From NCBI RefSeq assembly GCF_022539315.1, contig NC_066316.1:61175994-61239993 (forward strand): a DNA stretch of 64,000 bases. Reading direction: 5' to 3'. The position numbers were made by a program, and so were the translations under genes. Shown here piece by piece: positions 24,771 to 36,365 of this stretch (positions are counted from its first letter, which is position 1; every line of letters begins with the position of its first letter). The notes beneath the pieces were generated by a model. That model was given only the letters and a program-made list of their open reading frames with translations. It was not told where the DNA came from and made no database searches. This DNA is from Serinus canaria. Lineage: Eukaryota > Chordata > Aves > Passeriformes > Fringillidae.

Positions 24771-25575
24771 TCACAGGATCCCAGAGTGTGCCAGGTTGGA
24801 AGGGACCACAGTGGCTCATCTGCTCCAAGCTCCAGCTCAGTCAGGGTCATCCTAGAGCTCATAGCATAGAATTATATCCTGATGATTTTTGCATAACTCT
24901 TGTGAGGGAAACAGCACATGAAACCTCTGGGCAACTTGTTCCAGTGCTCAGTCACTGCTGAGTGAAATTCTTCCTCATATTCCAGTGGAACTACATGTGC
25001 ATGAGTTTCTACCCATTTTCTCTTTCCTATTCTTGGCACCACCAAGAAGAGCCTGGCTCCATCTTCTCAACACCCTCCCTTGAGACACTTGTGGTTGTTG
25101 GTGGAGGTCTCCTCTCAGTCAGCTCTCTCTGAGCCTGAATAGACCCTGATGCCTCAGCTTTTTCCCATAAGAGATGCCCCAGTCCCTTAATCCCCTTTGT
25201 AGCCCTCCACTGGACCTGCTGCAGGAGCTCCGTGTCTCTGTTGTGCTGAGGAGCCCAGAACTGCACACAGCGCTCCAGATGTGGCTGCACCAGGGCTGAG
25301 CAGAGGGGGAGGATCATCTCCCTCAACCTGCTGGGAATGCTCTGCTTAATGCACCCCAGGACAGCACTGACCTTCTTGGCCACATGGCAGCAGTGCTGGC
25401 TCATGGACAGCTTGTTGTCCACCAGGATCACCAAGTCCTCCTCCACAGAGCTGCTTTCCAGCAGTGTGGTCCCCAGCCTGTACAGGTGTCTGGGTTATTC
25501 CTCCCCTTTGCTGAATTTCAGAGAGTTTTTCTCTGCCCATTTCTCCAACCTGTAAAGGTCCTTCAAATTTTAATT
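24771..25575 (-). mobile_element. CR1 LINE fragment with 3' end, moderately preserved
   Basis: The reversed 3' terminus (TCACAGGATCCCAGAGTG, 24771-24788) marks the CR1 end, followed by the reversed GGTTGGAAGGGACC block (24793-24806) and then reversed ORF2. The copy is truncated near 25575 within the RT thumb/C-terminal region. One long minus-strand frame survives (25027-25446). Less diverged than the copies at 10.1, 18.5 and 28.2 kb. Avian CR1 elements move by target-primed reverse transcription and are almost always 5'-truncated, as here. Confidence 0.95.
25027..25446 (-). pseudogene. CR1 ORF2 C-terminal fragment
   Basis: 139 codons on the minus strand with the characteristic CR1 ORF2 tail: EEDLVILVDNKLSMSQHC, then VLGCIKQSIPSRLREMILPL, LVQPHLERCVQFWAPQHNRD and LLQQVQWRATKGIKGLGHL. 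This follows the RT catalytic core in full elements. The core, the endonuclease domain and ORF1 are absent, and an adjoining 64-codon frame (25346-25540) shows the upstream part has shifted frame. It has no independent function. Confidence 0.92.
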
Positions 25576-27292
25576 ATGATCTGACTTCTCCATACTGCAA
25601 AATGTGTCACTAAAAACACTGGCAGCAATGTGAAATAATTTCCACATTAAAACAATGTTAAAAATCATATGTCATGTTTCATGGGAATGTCATGGGGTAG
25701 CCAGTACTGCCCACCTTCAGCTCAGCTAGAGATCTTTCACCTACCAATAGCCCATCCTGCTGGGAATGTATGTCCATGGGCATTTGCACATCTAGTCCTG
25801 AATCAAGAAGTACAAATACAAGGGGGAAAGTTGTTATTTTGCTAACTGGGTCAGAATATCAGATTCTTGTCTACAGCTGAGGCAGTAAGTTGTTGCTCAA
25901 GGTTTTCATTTTGGAAAGCTGGCAATTGTTTGCCAAGTTGGAAAGAGGGACAGAAAAGTGGTAATATGAATGCATCTCTATAATCTTTTCCTTGAAGTGT
26001 TCCTACCATCCCGATGTTTCTGGTGACATCTGTCTCAGCTCAATGAACATATGTTGTTGCAGACCCATCACCTTATGCTGAGTAATTGAAAAAAAAAAAA
26101 AAACATATACCCAGCTCAGCAACACCCTGTTTACAGGAGAAAAGCTTTAATTTCAGCACTTTCAACTTAGAGTGCTATTTGGAAACATTTAGCTCATAAA
26201 AAATCTCACAGTTCATGCTTTGAACTCATCATGACCTGAACATTTTGTTAACAAAGTACCCTGTTAATGTTTTGACCAAAAGAACTAATGTACTTGGGGA
26301 TGGTTGTGTTGCCAAAGTAGTGCTTGCTCCTAAAAAGGGAAAGTTTTAATTCTATTTTCAAAAGCAATGTCTTACTCTTAACTATATATGGAAATGTCAT
26401 CAATCAGTTCTGAAAACAGAGTGTGCACTGCAGTGCATTTTAACAGCTTGTGCTCCTGCCTGCATTTGGCCTAACCAATCTCCCCACACTGGGGCTCACA
26501 GCAGAAGTCTTTTGCTGTGTCTGTTCTCCCTCTACTAGCTTGGGTAGATGTGAATATAACTTCTATTTTAAACACCAGCAATTAATAATAAGGGAACAAG
26601 TCAATCAAAAGAGGGGAACATTGCCACTCCCTCCCAGATATATTTACAACAGAATTCCTTGACTAAGGTGGTTTTGCTGGTGGTTTTTTTTTTTCCGATT
26701 AAGATCTAAGACACCTAAAGCCTTCACCTTCCATAGGAACAACCTTCTGATATTGCCCTGGTTTTAATGCAATAAAAATAATGTCACTAAAAAATGTATT
26801 CTAAACATGTTAATCAGCTCCCTATTAATATCTACCAAAAGACTTCCACATTCCAACATCTTTTTGCTTAAAGGGATGCATTATTTAAGCATTACAATGT
26901 AAAAGGTAGTTGTTTCTTAAGTAGGTAGTGAGGTCAGACACTTTGGTTTTCTGAACCAAATCCCAGGAAATCCCTGAGATATATTCAGCAGCAATGAAAG
27001 CAGCAACACTTGGAAATACTACAACAGTAAAGAAACACAACAATTAAGGGTTGATAAGAACTGCTGTATTCAACAAATCAGAACTGAATTCTAAAAAACC
27101 CAGTGCATTGGCAAATCCTGCATATGCAGTTGTCATTTACAAGCTACTTAATTGTACCACTTAATCTCACCTCTTTTAACTTTTTTATAATTCTTGACCA
27201 AATCTGAAAATTTATATATATTGTGCATATTTTAAAAGTTGTATTGGTTCCTGTTTTGTTGGGGGGTATTTTTGTATGAAGATCATCAAACA
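25576..27292. other. Non-coding stretch; A15 run at 26089-26103
   Basis: AT-rich with one 15-base poly(A) run. The largest frame (26450-26662, 70 codons) is unrecognised. Confidence 0.5.
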
Positions 27293-27405
27293 TTTTGGTT
27301 TGGTTTGGTTTGGTTTGGTTTGGTTTGGTTTGGTTTGGTTTGGTTTGGTTTGGTTTGGTTTGGTTTGGTTTGGTTTGGTTTGGTTTGGTTTGGTTTGGTT
27401 TTTTT
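27293..27405. repeat. (GGTTT)n pentanucleotide array, about 21 copies
   Basis: An almost pure run of TGGTT units across about 108 bp. Both strands read through as open frames (Gly-Leu-Val-Trp-Phe on one side, Asn-Gln-Thr-Lys-Pro on the other), which explains the apparent ORFs and is not coding evidence. The GG pairs every five bases on one strand could support weak two-tetrad G-quadruplexes. Confidence 0.97.
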
Positions 27406-27799
27406 CACTGCCAGTCATCTAACTTCCTATTGTCTCCTTCACGTGAAAATAACAAGCCCTTCTCAATACTTTTAGATTTGCATTTTAGGAACTCAAAACA
27501 GTCATAGTTGATTGGGTTTACATGGAAAAGGGATTTCTACAAGCCCCTGGTAGATGAGTTCACATGGAAGAAAATATCAGTCAAGTAGACAGGATGCAGG
27601 GAAAAAAAGCAAAAGAGGATAATAAATGGGAGGCTTTGTGGCTTCTTAAAATACTTCCAGCTAAATGTAGGACAGCAGAGATTTTGTCAAAATTAGCAGT
27701 CAACATGATGTAAGTGTGTAGGATAGGATCTATTTTGTTGGTGAGGAAAAGAAGACTATTGTAACTTACTTAGCTACAGGATATTGTTTCTGACACTTT

Positions 27800-28022
27800 G
27801 TCAGCATGTTGTTATTAATTCGGAGGCTGAACATTATTTGTGTCAAAATTGTCACTCGGACCCCTCGCTTCCCAGCCGACTTAAGCTTCTTAATCATATG
27901 CAAACTCATGCTGTTATTTTTATTTTGAGATTCAAACTCTCTTTGAGGCCAGAGCAGTGGCAGATAAACAGAAAGAAACAGAAACCTTCCACAGGGCTCA
28001 GACTACTGGGCGCAGATTTCTA
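27800..28022. promoter_or_regulatory. Candidate conserved regulatory element
   Basis: Five CpGs in about 200 bp (ATTCGGAGG, CTCGGAC, CTCGCTT, GCCGAC, GGGCGC) stand out from CpG-poor flanks. A POU octamer-like ATGCAAAC (27898-27905) follows a TAATCATA homeodomain-like word. No transposon similarity. The 79-codon frame at 27784-28023 overlapping it is unrecognised. Confidence 0.22.
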
Positions 28023-28229
28023 AAATTAGCATATTTTAGGCAGGAAGCCTGATGGTCCATTGAGACAGTTTACCTCATTAGAAAACAGGATGCACAGTCA
28101 GAGGGACTTACTTGGTGTTTACCCTGTTTGCAACACCCTCTTTCTTGAAGAGATGATGCTAAATATTTCAGAAAATTCAGCTAACTGTAATGCTTATATT
28201 AAATGCTGAACATCTTGAGTTACAGTAGG

Positions 28230-28680
28230 CAGTCATAAAGCTTTATGAGAACAATTGGATATGTTTAAATTTAAGCCAGTCCCTGTTAACCAGGGTTTGG
28301 GGGAAATCTCCTTCAGAGAGTGTATTTTCATGAACAGTCTAGGTGATGGAAAAGAGTAAGTTCTTATTAAATCTGCAGACAATAGGAAGGGTGGAGCTTC
28401 AGACATGCTGAAAAGCTGAAAATTATCCTGAAAACTGAAGCTGCATGAAAAAAAACCAAGATGGCATTCAAGAAGGAAGAACACAAAGTTCTGCATTTGG
28501 CCTGGAGGAATCAGCTTCTCAGATGCTCAATGGGGAGCAACTGGCTGGGTGGATAAGGACAGGAGAGGATCCTGAGATTATAAAGCACTGCTGGCTGAGT
28601 ATAAATTAGCTCAGTCATCCTGCTCTGGACAGGCCAAACATTAGGCTAGGACTTATAAACACAAGAAAAGACATGCAGCA
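28230..28680 (+). mobile_element. Ancient CR1 LINE fragment spanning the RT catalytic region
   Basis: Ordered matches to the remembered CR1 consensus: AACAGTCTAGGTGATGGAA (28333-28351, the ND-L-D-G part), ATTAAATCTGCAGACAATAGG (28367-28387), then TTCAAGAAGGAAGAACACAA and AAGTTCTGCATTTGGCC (28467-28503), AATGGGGAGCAACTGGCTGGG (28528-28548) and a final AGAGGATCCTGAGATTATA block (28564-28582). The segment that should encode Phe-Ala-Asp-Asp-Thr-Lys reads Ser-Ala-Asp-Asn-Arg-Lys, so the second catalytic aspartate is lost. No frame is intact. Age similar to the 18.5 kb copy; the two are not contiguous parts of one visible insertion. Confidence 0.75.
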
Positions 28681-29722
28681 GCTTCTGTTCCCCTCAGAAA
28701 ATAACACCTGCTCTTCTGCTTTAGCCAGCTTTGGTGTCTCCATTTCTCAGTCCTCTCTAGTTCTATTTTCTAGGACAATTTTTACACTAGAGTTTGGAAT
28801 ACCTTCTTTGGAAGACATTGGGCTAGCCACTGTTTGTGAGGATATGCAGAATGAGCAGAACTTCTGCCATTCCTCCATACACTGCTGCTCCACTGTATGC
28901 AGTGCCCCAAAGGGCACTGGGCTGCTCGTTTTGTGCATCTTCTTTGCGTTTTTTCATTTTCATCTGAGGAGTTAGGCCCAAACCCCACATCAGACACTAG
29001 CCTGAAATGTTTCTGTTCCTTATTTCTGCAGAACTCTAGTCTCACCTCCAAGCCCTTCAGATAGGAAAATGTCATGTCACATTTGTATTGTCTTTACCTC
29101 AGCAGTTCTGCAGCACCGCCAGGCCAAACATCCGTGGGACAGAAGGGGAGACAGAGGAAGGGATGAAAGGTCAGGTCTCCAAGTACTGCACATAACTCAT
29201 TCAGGGGAATGCAGAACTTTTGCATTCATAATTTTACTTGAGTTCAGGCCAGTCAGCAAACATCCTTATTCTGAAAAAATATGTTGAACAGCTATTGAAA
29301 TCTCACATTTTCTGCTGCCAGCTTTTTCTAATTTGTTTCTGGTGAGAACAAAGACATTTACTTGATCTGACTTAATTTTTCTTTAGTCTGTAAACAGTAT
29401 GCCCTTCAGAAAGCTGGGGTAGTCACAAATGAATCATCACAGATTGCATGGGGAATGGCTTTGTGAGCAAAAGCAGCCACTGCTGAAGTCCAGTATTCCC
29501 TTTTGCCTACAAAAGACTTAAAACATTGCTGTTTCTACTGCAAGCTAGTCACAACACTGGTTTCAATTCCACCATCCAGACAACACACCACCTCCCTCAA
29601 GTGGTCAGCAAATTTAGGGTTGTTTGTTCTGCTTCAGGGATTGTTTTCTGACACTGCCCAAAGAATGTGTTGAAGAACACACTTTTTATAAACATTAATA
29701 GATCAAGTTTAAACTGTTCTGC
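28681..29722. other. Non-coding stretch with overlapping small frames
   Basis: Plus frame 28673-28975 (100 codons) and minus frames 28747-29075 overlap each other and are unrecognised. Otherwise featureless up to the poly(A) run. Confidence 0.45.
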
Positions 29723-29740
29723 AAAAAAAAAAAAAAAAAA
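29723..29740. repeat. A18 mononucleotide run
   Basis: Eighteen uninterrupted A residues. No AATAAA 10-30 bp upstream and no retrocopy recognised next to it. Confidence 0.95.
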
Positions 29741-29749
29741 GTATTTTGA

Positions 29750-30180
29750 ATGGTATAAAGAGATAAAAATCTCTCGGAAACAAACACTTAGCTGGCATCA
29801 CTTCGGGACTGTAGGCTTTTGATGAGAAGAAAACTGAAATAGCTGTTTTTTTGTGGATGGGCCCTAATAGCTTTCTGCCTGCGGTTCCAGGCATTCAGTT
29901 ACGGTCACTGCCACGGCAGGGATTGTATAAGCACATAACCTAATCAAAACAGTGGCACATTTGGAAAGGCAGCACTGTTAATTCTGATGGCTTGCTCAAA
30001 TCCTCATTGGAATAATTACAGTTTTCTTCTTTTGTTCAAAATGCTCTCCATTTAGAAGCAGTTCTTTTGTAATTTGCTGCCTAATGTGTACTTGCAGAAC
30101 AAACTGGAACAATGTTGGGGAAGAGCTCACGGGAACTCGAGCCAGAATTACATAAATTAAAAACTCAACAATAATGATAG
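29750..30180. promoter_or_regulatory. Candidate conserved non-coding element
   Basis: About seven CpGs (29773-30140), including TTCGGG, GCGGTT, TACGGTC and CTCGAG, are followed by homeodomain-like words (CTGTTAATTC, GGAATAATTACAG, TTTGTAATTTGC) in a stretch without repeats. Base composition and motif mix resemble vertebrate developmental enhancers. Conservation is not tested. Confidence 0.22.
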
Positions 30181-33100
30181 TAAGAATTTAAAAAGAGAGG
30201 AAACAGAGAGCTTCATACTACAGGAAGCAACCCAGGCATCGCTGCCAGGGCTCAGGATAAAGTTCTCTCATGGAACAATGTGCTATAGAAGTACCCTACA
30301 GAGAGACCTATACTCAACACATGAAGCAATGCCTTTGTGTGCACACTGACAGTATCCCCCACGGCAATGGGTAAAGAAATTCCTGCCATGCAGCCAAGTC
30401 ATGCTCATCTACACATCACCAGACACCTGTGAAATTCTGTGGGTATTATTCCGAGATGAAACATAATATTCACTCAGACCACTACTCCCCTGTCAGTGAT
30501 CAAACACTGTGATATTCAGCATTGCCTCATAGGAGCAAAGACTGGTAGCAAACACAAAAGGAAAGCAGTTCAGGTAGAACTGGGCAAGCAATGAAAAATT
30601 TAGAGCACCATAAAAAAAAAATTCAAATTTGTCATCTCACAAAAAATATCTAAATAAATCTGTCCTACAAAAGTCTATACAACACAGAGGTTTAGAAAGG
30701 AGGCCAAAAAAAATATAAATCAGTGATGCCAAGTCACCAAGAAATTAAAGTAGTTCATATAGGAAATACATTCCTTATTTCAAGGTCTAAGTCAGTCCTC
30801 AGCAGAAGTCAAGAATAAAATTGTGAAGCATGACACATATAGCCTAATATATTAAAAGCATTGCTCTTCCTAAAGGCAATATTCTGTTCTAGGAAGTAAC
30901 TTTTGTGTTTCTTTTGCTGTGTAAAATTGCAATCAGGTAGCTCCCACCAATTTTTAGCAAAAGCCCGTTAATTAAAGGAACACTACCCAGCCTCCTTCCT
31001 GGCATTAATGAAGTGCCAGAGGAAGGAAGCCTTAAGCATTTATTTTCCTTTCAGAGCATCTAATATCCCACACTACAGCCGGTGGAAAAATAGAAACACA
31101 TTTCCTGACTAGGGAAAGAGAGAGAGAGAACATATTTATCACAAAAGCCTGATGTTTCTTTAGCAGTCTGTCTGAAAGCTGTTGAAAGGATAATGCCCTC
31201 CACATATCTGAAAGAAACATAAGTGTATGGAAAAAGGTCCTCCCTGCCTTACTACAGCACCAGGGTGGCTTAAGTTGGCTGTTGCAGGTCTCTGAAAAAT
31301 ATGGCCAGATCAGGCTGGACAAAACATTCAGGAGTTGTGACAGAAGCAGGGCTAAAGACAGCAGCCCTTAGCTGGTAATACAGATATGAAGAGGAAAGAG
31401 ATAACTGCAGATAACTTGCAAGATTATCATTGCAAACTTTGTGTGATTAATTGACAGCTACAACTCCCATCCAGTTGTCTGCTATTTTCCCTTATTCTGT
31501 GGCTCCACCTTGAGCTGCCTTTCATTCACTCTGGTGTCTAAGAAGCCTTTAGACAGAAAAGTGAATCTTTGGTACCAGATGCGAGCCAAACTAAACTGCC
31601 ACCACTAAATATCCCTGAAGGTTAGAATTGCTTGAAATTTAAACTTATATCTAGATCCAGATCTGGCTGCTTGATGTCATCTTTACACCTTTTTGCTTAA
31701 AAATAGCGTTGTCTGATTCCCCCAACTTTTTTTGCTTTAGCCCTTTGAGTCATGGTCAGATTGGCTTACCAGATGCCCTGGTAACCTACAATATACATCC
31801 CTCTCTCCCTCCTCTTCACTTCATAATCTTCCAGAGATGAAATTCAAGATTGCCCTCTAATTATAACAGGACAGCTTCTCAGACAGATGACTTTCCAAGT
31901 AACCTTCTCATTCCACTCATATTCAGGGAATGAAAAAGTGTGCCAGAGCATTATGTGATGACGGATGAGGGCCAACATTACAATTTATGTTTGTGACCTG
32001 GCACACATATAGAAACAGAGAGTATGATTCAGTGGTTTCTGCAGCCTTAATCCCTACTAAAGAGTGGCTCTGCCAAGGTAAACGTGACATTTTAAATGAA
32101 ACTGCTTTACATACACTGCATGGAACCTGAGATCCCACTTTTGTACTGCGGTTTCCTTCTAAAATGTAGCTACTGCCTGACAGGGCAGAGTAAGTGTGCA
32201 GACTGGGCTCCCCTGTGCCAAGAGTGTTTGGTCTGCTTCAGCAAAAGGCAGTGATGAGCAGACTGTGCAGAAGGAGCGAGACAGATGTTTTTTGAACATG
32301 TGCATTCCCAAGGCTAAGAAAAGGAGTAAAAATAAAGGCTGGATCCCACTTTCCTTCCCCACCCAGGCAACTCCCAAGCAAAAAAATCCAAATTAGGCCC
32401 CACATTTATAATAACAGCACATTTCCTGGTAAATCAATCATTAATATACAAACCTAGGAAAGGTGATTCATCTCATCACTGTATGCACAACTCAAACCAA
32501 GGTTTTAGCACTGGGACCACTTTCCTCCTTCCTCTTGCCATGGCTTCCTTTGTGCTCTTTCTAAAAATAAAGTATTGATCACTCTAAAGAAGGAGGAGGG
32601 AGGAATACAAATCATTTAGTGCTCTTTATAGCACCAATCCAACCCAGTGCAAAGAGCCAGCTTCTGCTTAAGTATATTATTAGCCAAAATCAATGAGTTT
32701 TATCCAAGAACTTAAAGGTAACTGAACAAAAGCCTGATCCATCCAAGACCCTCTCTGCATCAGTGTGGCAGAAATGGCCCTGGTTTTTCTCAGTCCAAAC
32801 CTACCAAAATACCTCACATACAGCAGGCTGAGCAGTACCACAAACTACAGCTCATCTCTCACTCCCTTCCTATCCCAAAGACCCTGAGGTGAGAGATTGA
32901 TTTAGACTAAGAGCAAATCATTTCACCCAAACCTCCCATAGTCATCAAACGTCATTAGACATTGTAATCTCTGACTGTCACTGGCCAGACCTGGAATACC
33001 ATAGGTACAATCTGTGTACTGTATAAATTACACATCTCCAAATTCTGCATAAGCCTGGAAAAGAAGAGCACAGAGTCAAGAAACAGCTAGTATGGGTTAC

Positions 33101-33448
33101 CTTAGCATGCTCATCTCTGCCTGGAGAGAACAAGGAACTTTTAAGTATGCCCATGCCTCAATTCTCATTCACCCCCAGACATTTTCATTCACTCAGATGC
33201 AGTTTATTTGTAAACATGTAAAAATTTGAAGTCCCAGTAAAGTCAGACAATGCTTTGGACTTTTGAGACTCAGAATCCCAAGCCCTGTCAGAAAGAAAAG
33301 AAAGATTTCTATTTATCTTTGAAAATGTCACTGTCCTACAGGAACATTTTGTTAGGACTCAGGTAAGTGGTTTGTCTTTGAAACTAGTTTAGTCCTTATG
33401 CTCTGCTATGGCCACAACAAAAAATAGTGAGTCTTTACATGCATCCTC
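30181..33448. other. Non-coding stretch, nothing supported
   Basis: Unique-looking sequence with short GA run at 31119-31130. Open frames reach 96 codons on the minus strand (31032-31322) without recognisable content. Confidence 0.5.

Positions 33449-33483
<35 letters not shown>
33449..33483. repeat. (CA)n microsatellite, about 17 copies
   Basis: Uninterrupted CA dinucleotides over about 34 bp, followed by CGCATACA. Confidence 0.97.
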
Positions 33484-33486
<3 letters not shown>

Positions 33487-34659
33487 TACATCCTCTCCCT
33501 TTCAGTTGCCCTGCACAGAGTGCAACTCTGCACTCTGCAAAGCCAAAAGCTGTACACCTATACATTTCTAGCTGAACCTGTTTGTATTAAAACCCTTTAG
33601 ACCTGCTTATATTATGTACTGCACTGGCAAGATCTATTTAAGTATTGTATTAACAATAAATCTAATCGTAATCATCCACGTAATCAGGGTCATATTTTTG
33701 GGGTCCAACTGAGAGTCTTCTCCCTACTGCTCTGCCACATCTACTTAGTATGTAGGTCTGAAAAAAAAGCTGAAGTAATAGTTTCTACATTTCTTTGTTT
33801 AAATATAGCCAGAACAAGACTATTTCAATCATCTATTTTATGTAAGCCAACTAATGAAAATATCTCCATCTAGGCTTTTCACCCCCTTAATGCTAACAGG
33901 AGAGAAGGGTTCAGAAATTCCTGTTCCTTTAGAAGAGAATGGGTGGAGAAATGGCAAAACATTTCATGAAGAAATAAAACCCACAAACATTTGAAAAACA
34001 CGATTTTCCATTCACATTTCTTATAAGTATTTTGAAGGACAGGAAAGGGAAAAATCCCATGGATTTTTCTAGTCAAACAGGTGTGAAATGGACCATTCCT
34101 TATATCACAGAGGTGCCAGGGAGGCTGGTTATTTGCTTTCACCATTCTAAATATTTTAGCTTAGCCACTGTTACTCCCCTACTTCTTTGCTCCTCTAGTT
34201 TCCCCAGTAAATAAGCCCCTGACCAGATGTATGCAAATACCATCTAGCAGGAATAGAGCAGATTCCTTATCCTTTTGACAAGGTCAGTGTGGACTTCAAC
34301 CACATTTCTAGGCAACTAGACCTAGCATCCTCTCTCATGCAACTATAAGCATTTCCTAATGCAGTGGAATCTTCTACTATTTAAATAATTTTTTCCAGAG
34401 CATAATTTAAACAGGATTGACCATAATTATATATGTTTTGGAAATTGGAAGAAACGTATGATAGGAAATGGATGTTTCCTGCTTTCCATCAACTTATTTT
34501 GAGGCTCTTCAAAGAGGTCTCATAAGCTTTGAAAGATTCTGTTTTGCTTTTACTGATTACATGTTTTTGATACTAGAAGCCAAATTGCCAGAGTTTGCAA
34601 GTCAACAAGTCCATCACATTTTCTTCTCTGTACAGCAACACAGTATTGCATTGAAGGAG
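33484..34659. other. Non-coding stretch, nothing supported
   Basis: No repeat family. Small frames on both strands (60-88 codons) overlap at 33879-34214 and are not recognised. Confidence 0.5.
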
Positions 34660-34950
34660 CAGCAATAAGACAGGGGGTATGAGTTTAAACTAAAAAAGAG
34701 TCAATTTAGACTGGATATAAGGATGGATTTTGTTATAGTGTGGGTGGTGCAATGCTGGCACAGGTTGTCCAGAGCTGTGGTAAATGCCCCATCCTTGGAA
34801 ACATTCAAGAGCAGGTTGGGCAGCAATTCGAACAACTTTGTCTAGAGCGTCTAGAGGAATATGTCCTTGCCCATGGAAGTGGGGTTGGAACCAGATGACC
34901 TTTATAGGTCACTTCCAACCCAAACTACTCTGTGATGCTACGTTTCTGTA
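34660..34950 (+). mobile_element. CR1 LINE 3' end fragment
   Basis: Plus-oriented 3' terminal part. The block from 34670 to 34800 matches the ORF2 end (CTGGATATAAGGATGG at 34712-34727, then CACAGGTTGTCCAGAGCTGTGG at 34759-34780, then CATCCTTGGAAACATTCAAG). The 3' UTR follows with GGTTGGAACCAGATGACC (34884-34901) and CACTTCCAACCCAAACTACTCTGTGATG, ending in a degenerate octamer tail near 34945. About 290 bp long and 5'-truncated. Confidence 0.93.
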
Positions 34951-36120
34951 CATTTAGAAAAGTAGTGTAGAAAAAATGAGAAGTAAAGCAACTGGCAAAC
35001 TGGCAGCAAGGAAGAGAAATAATACAGTGGTTAAAAAAAAAAAGATGGGGGGGAAAAGACAGAAGTACATCCACGAATGTCTCTCTAACTACCAGCAGAT
35101 CATTGCATCTTAAGAATACTTCAGATTGGAAGGAGGGAAAAACTGAAAGCAGCTTTGAAATGCTGTTAGCTGTAAAAGATATCTGGATAAAAAGATGTTT
35201 AATTTAATCAGCACAGCCTCAGCTCATTATTCCATAAACATTTCTGCAAAGATAGAAAGAAATTAAAACACATTGTAACATAAGAAGATGATTTTATTTG
35301 GCTAAGCTATAGTATTAACTTTGCAAACATTGAAACAGAAGACGTTAAAAACTTTCAGATTGTGCATTAGCACTTATTTTAACTGACCAGTTACAGAGGA
35401 ATTTTGGAAGCATATTTCACATCATAGATTTAGGATCAGATTTAGACATTTTGTATTGATATAAGGACCCAGAAGATTCACAGGTCACTTGTAATTTTTA
35501 TTTCCAAGGAAAGAAAAACAAGAAGGTTGTGAACAAAAGTCCTGCCAGTATTCAAACAAGGAGAATGTAATTGAAGTAGTGGAAATCAGAAACCAGACAT
35601 TTGTAGTCATTTGAAGTTGCTGGCATACAGAAATAGGTCTCCAAAATATGTCCTACATCTTTAAACCAGAAGGAACTTGTGTGAGTTTCTGAGGGAGCAG
35701 CGACAGCTGCTCCCAAGGACTGGAGAGCACTTCAGGATGACATCCTGAGCAGCACTGTCTGTTAAATTCTGCAGATGATCTAGGTGGCAACCTGTTCTTC
35801 AAATCTTACCTGCAGGCCCAAGCAGATTTGTCCATGTTAACGGACAAATGTTAATCCAGTCCTCTTTCCACTATTTAACTGAGATTAATTTGTTCCTTTC
35901 TTAAATGTTCTTTGGCATTTCTATCTTTGTTCCCCTTATGTCTTAAAGGCCATGCTCTGTAGAGATAAACACTCTAAACTGCTGCAGGATCATTTCAGTG
36001 CATGACTACTGCACCTGGGCCCTGCACAGGTTTTTAGGAGAAGCATGCAGAATAAAAGACAGCCAGAAGCACTGTTGGTATCTGCCTCTGGATAGCAAAT
36101 GGTTAGAGCAGAAACCAAAA
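34951..36120. other. Non-coding stretch; A-rich run near 35030
   Basis: Contains AAAAAAAAAAAAGATGGGGGGGAAAAG at 35031-35058 in form (A-run then G-run) and no recognisable gene or transposon. Confidence 0.45.
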
Positions 36121-36185
36121 GGGACTGAGCAGCCTAAGAGGGATTAAGCCCACTCACTCTCCAAAAGGTGCTCTAACCACCATAT
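36121..36185 (-). repeat. tRNA-derived SINE-like fragment (minus)
   Basis: Read on the minus strand there is a box-A-like GTGGTTAGAGCACC (36167-36180) and, about 20 bp further on, a box-B-like GGGCTTAATCCCT (36139-36151). The spacing is shorter than in a whole tRNA, so some of the middle may be deleted. GTGGTTAGAGCACC matches the head of old tRNA-derived repeats of amniotes as I remember them. Not a functional tRNA: stems are not restored around it. Confidence 0.35.
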
Positions 36186-36304
36186 CATGGGGTATGCTGG
36201 TGAAGGTGAGCATTCCTCCTTGTCCCCCTTGAAACTGAGCCACAGTGCAGCTGGGCATGCAAGGGCTACAGACACAGAGACCAGGTCACAAGGAATATCA
36301 CTGC

Positions 36305-36365
36305 AAGCAAGTGGTTAGGGCACTCCTCTTGGAGGCAGAGGGTACAAAGACCAAGCCCATTTTCC
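36305..36365 (+). repeat. tRNA-derived SINE-like fragment (plus)
   Basis: Box-A-like TGGTTAGGGCA at 36312-36322 and box-B-like GGGTACAAAGACC at 36340-36352 with near-normal spacing, and a GGAGGCAGAG linker typical of old amniote tRNA-SINE heads. It faces away from the similar unit 130 bp to the left. Probably a decayed repeat and not a tRNA gene. Confidence 0.4.

Noticed and set aside
27212..27507. Repeat proteins (NQTKP or GLVWF) over the pentanucleotide array
   Set aside because: A five-base unit without stops gives the same pentapeptide in every frame. No flanking coding sequence.
29723..29740. Poly(A) tail of a processed pseudogene
   Set aside because: No AATAAA at the right distance upstream and no coding remnant beside it. 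The same holds for the runs at 42596, 49372 and 52714.
36305..36365. Functional tRNA gene
   Set aside because: Box A and B words are present, but acceptor and other stems do not form around them and there is no terminator T-run placed as in a tRNA gene. A decayed SINE head fits better.
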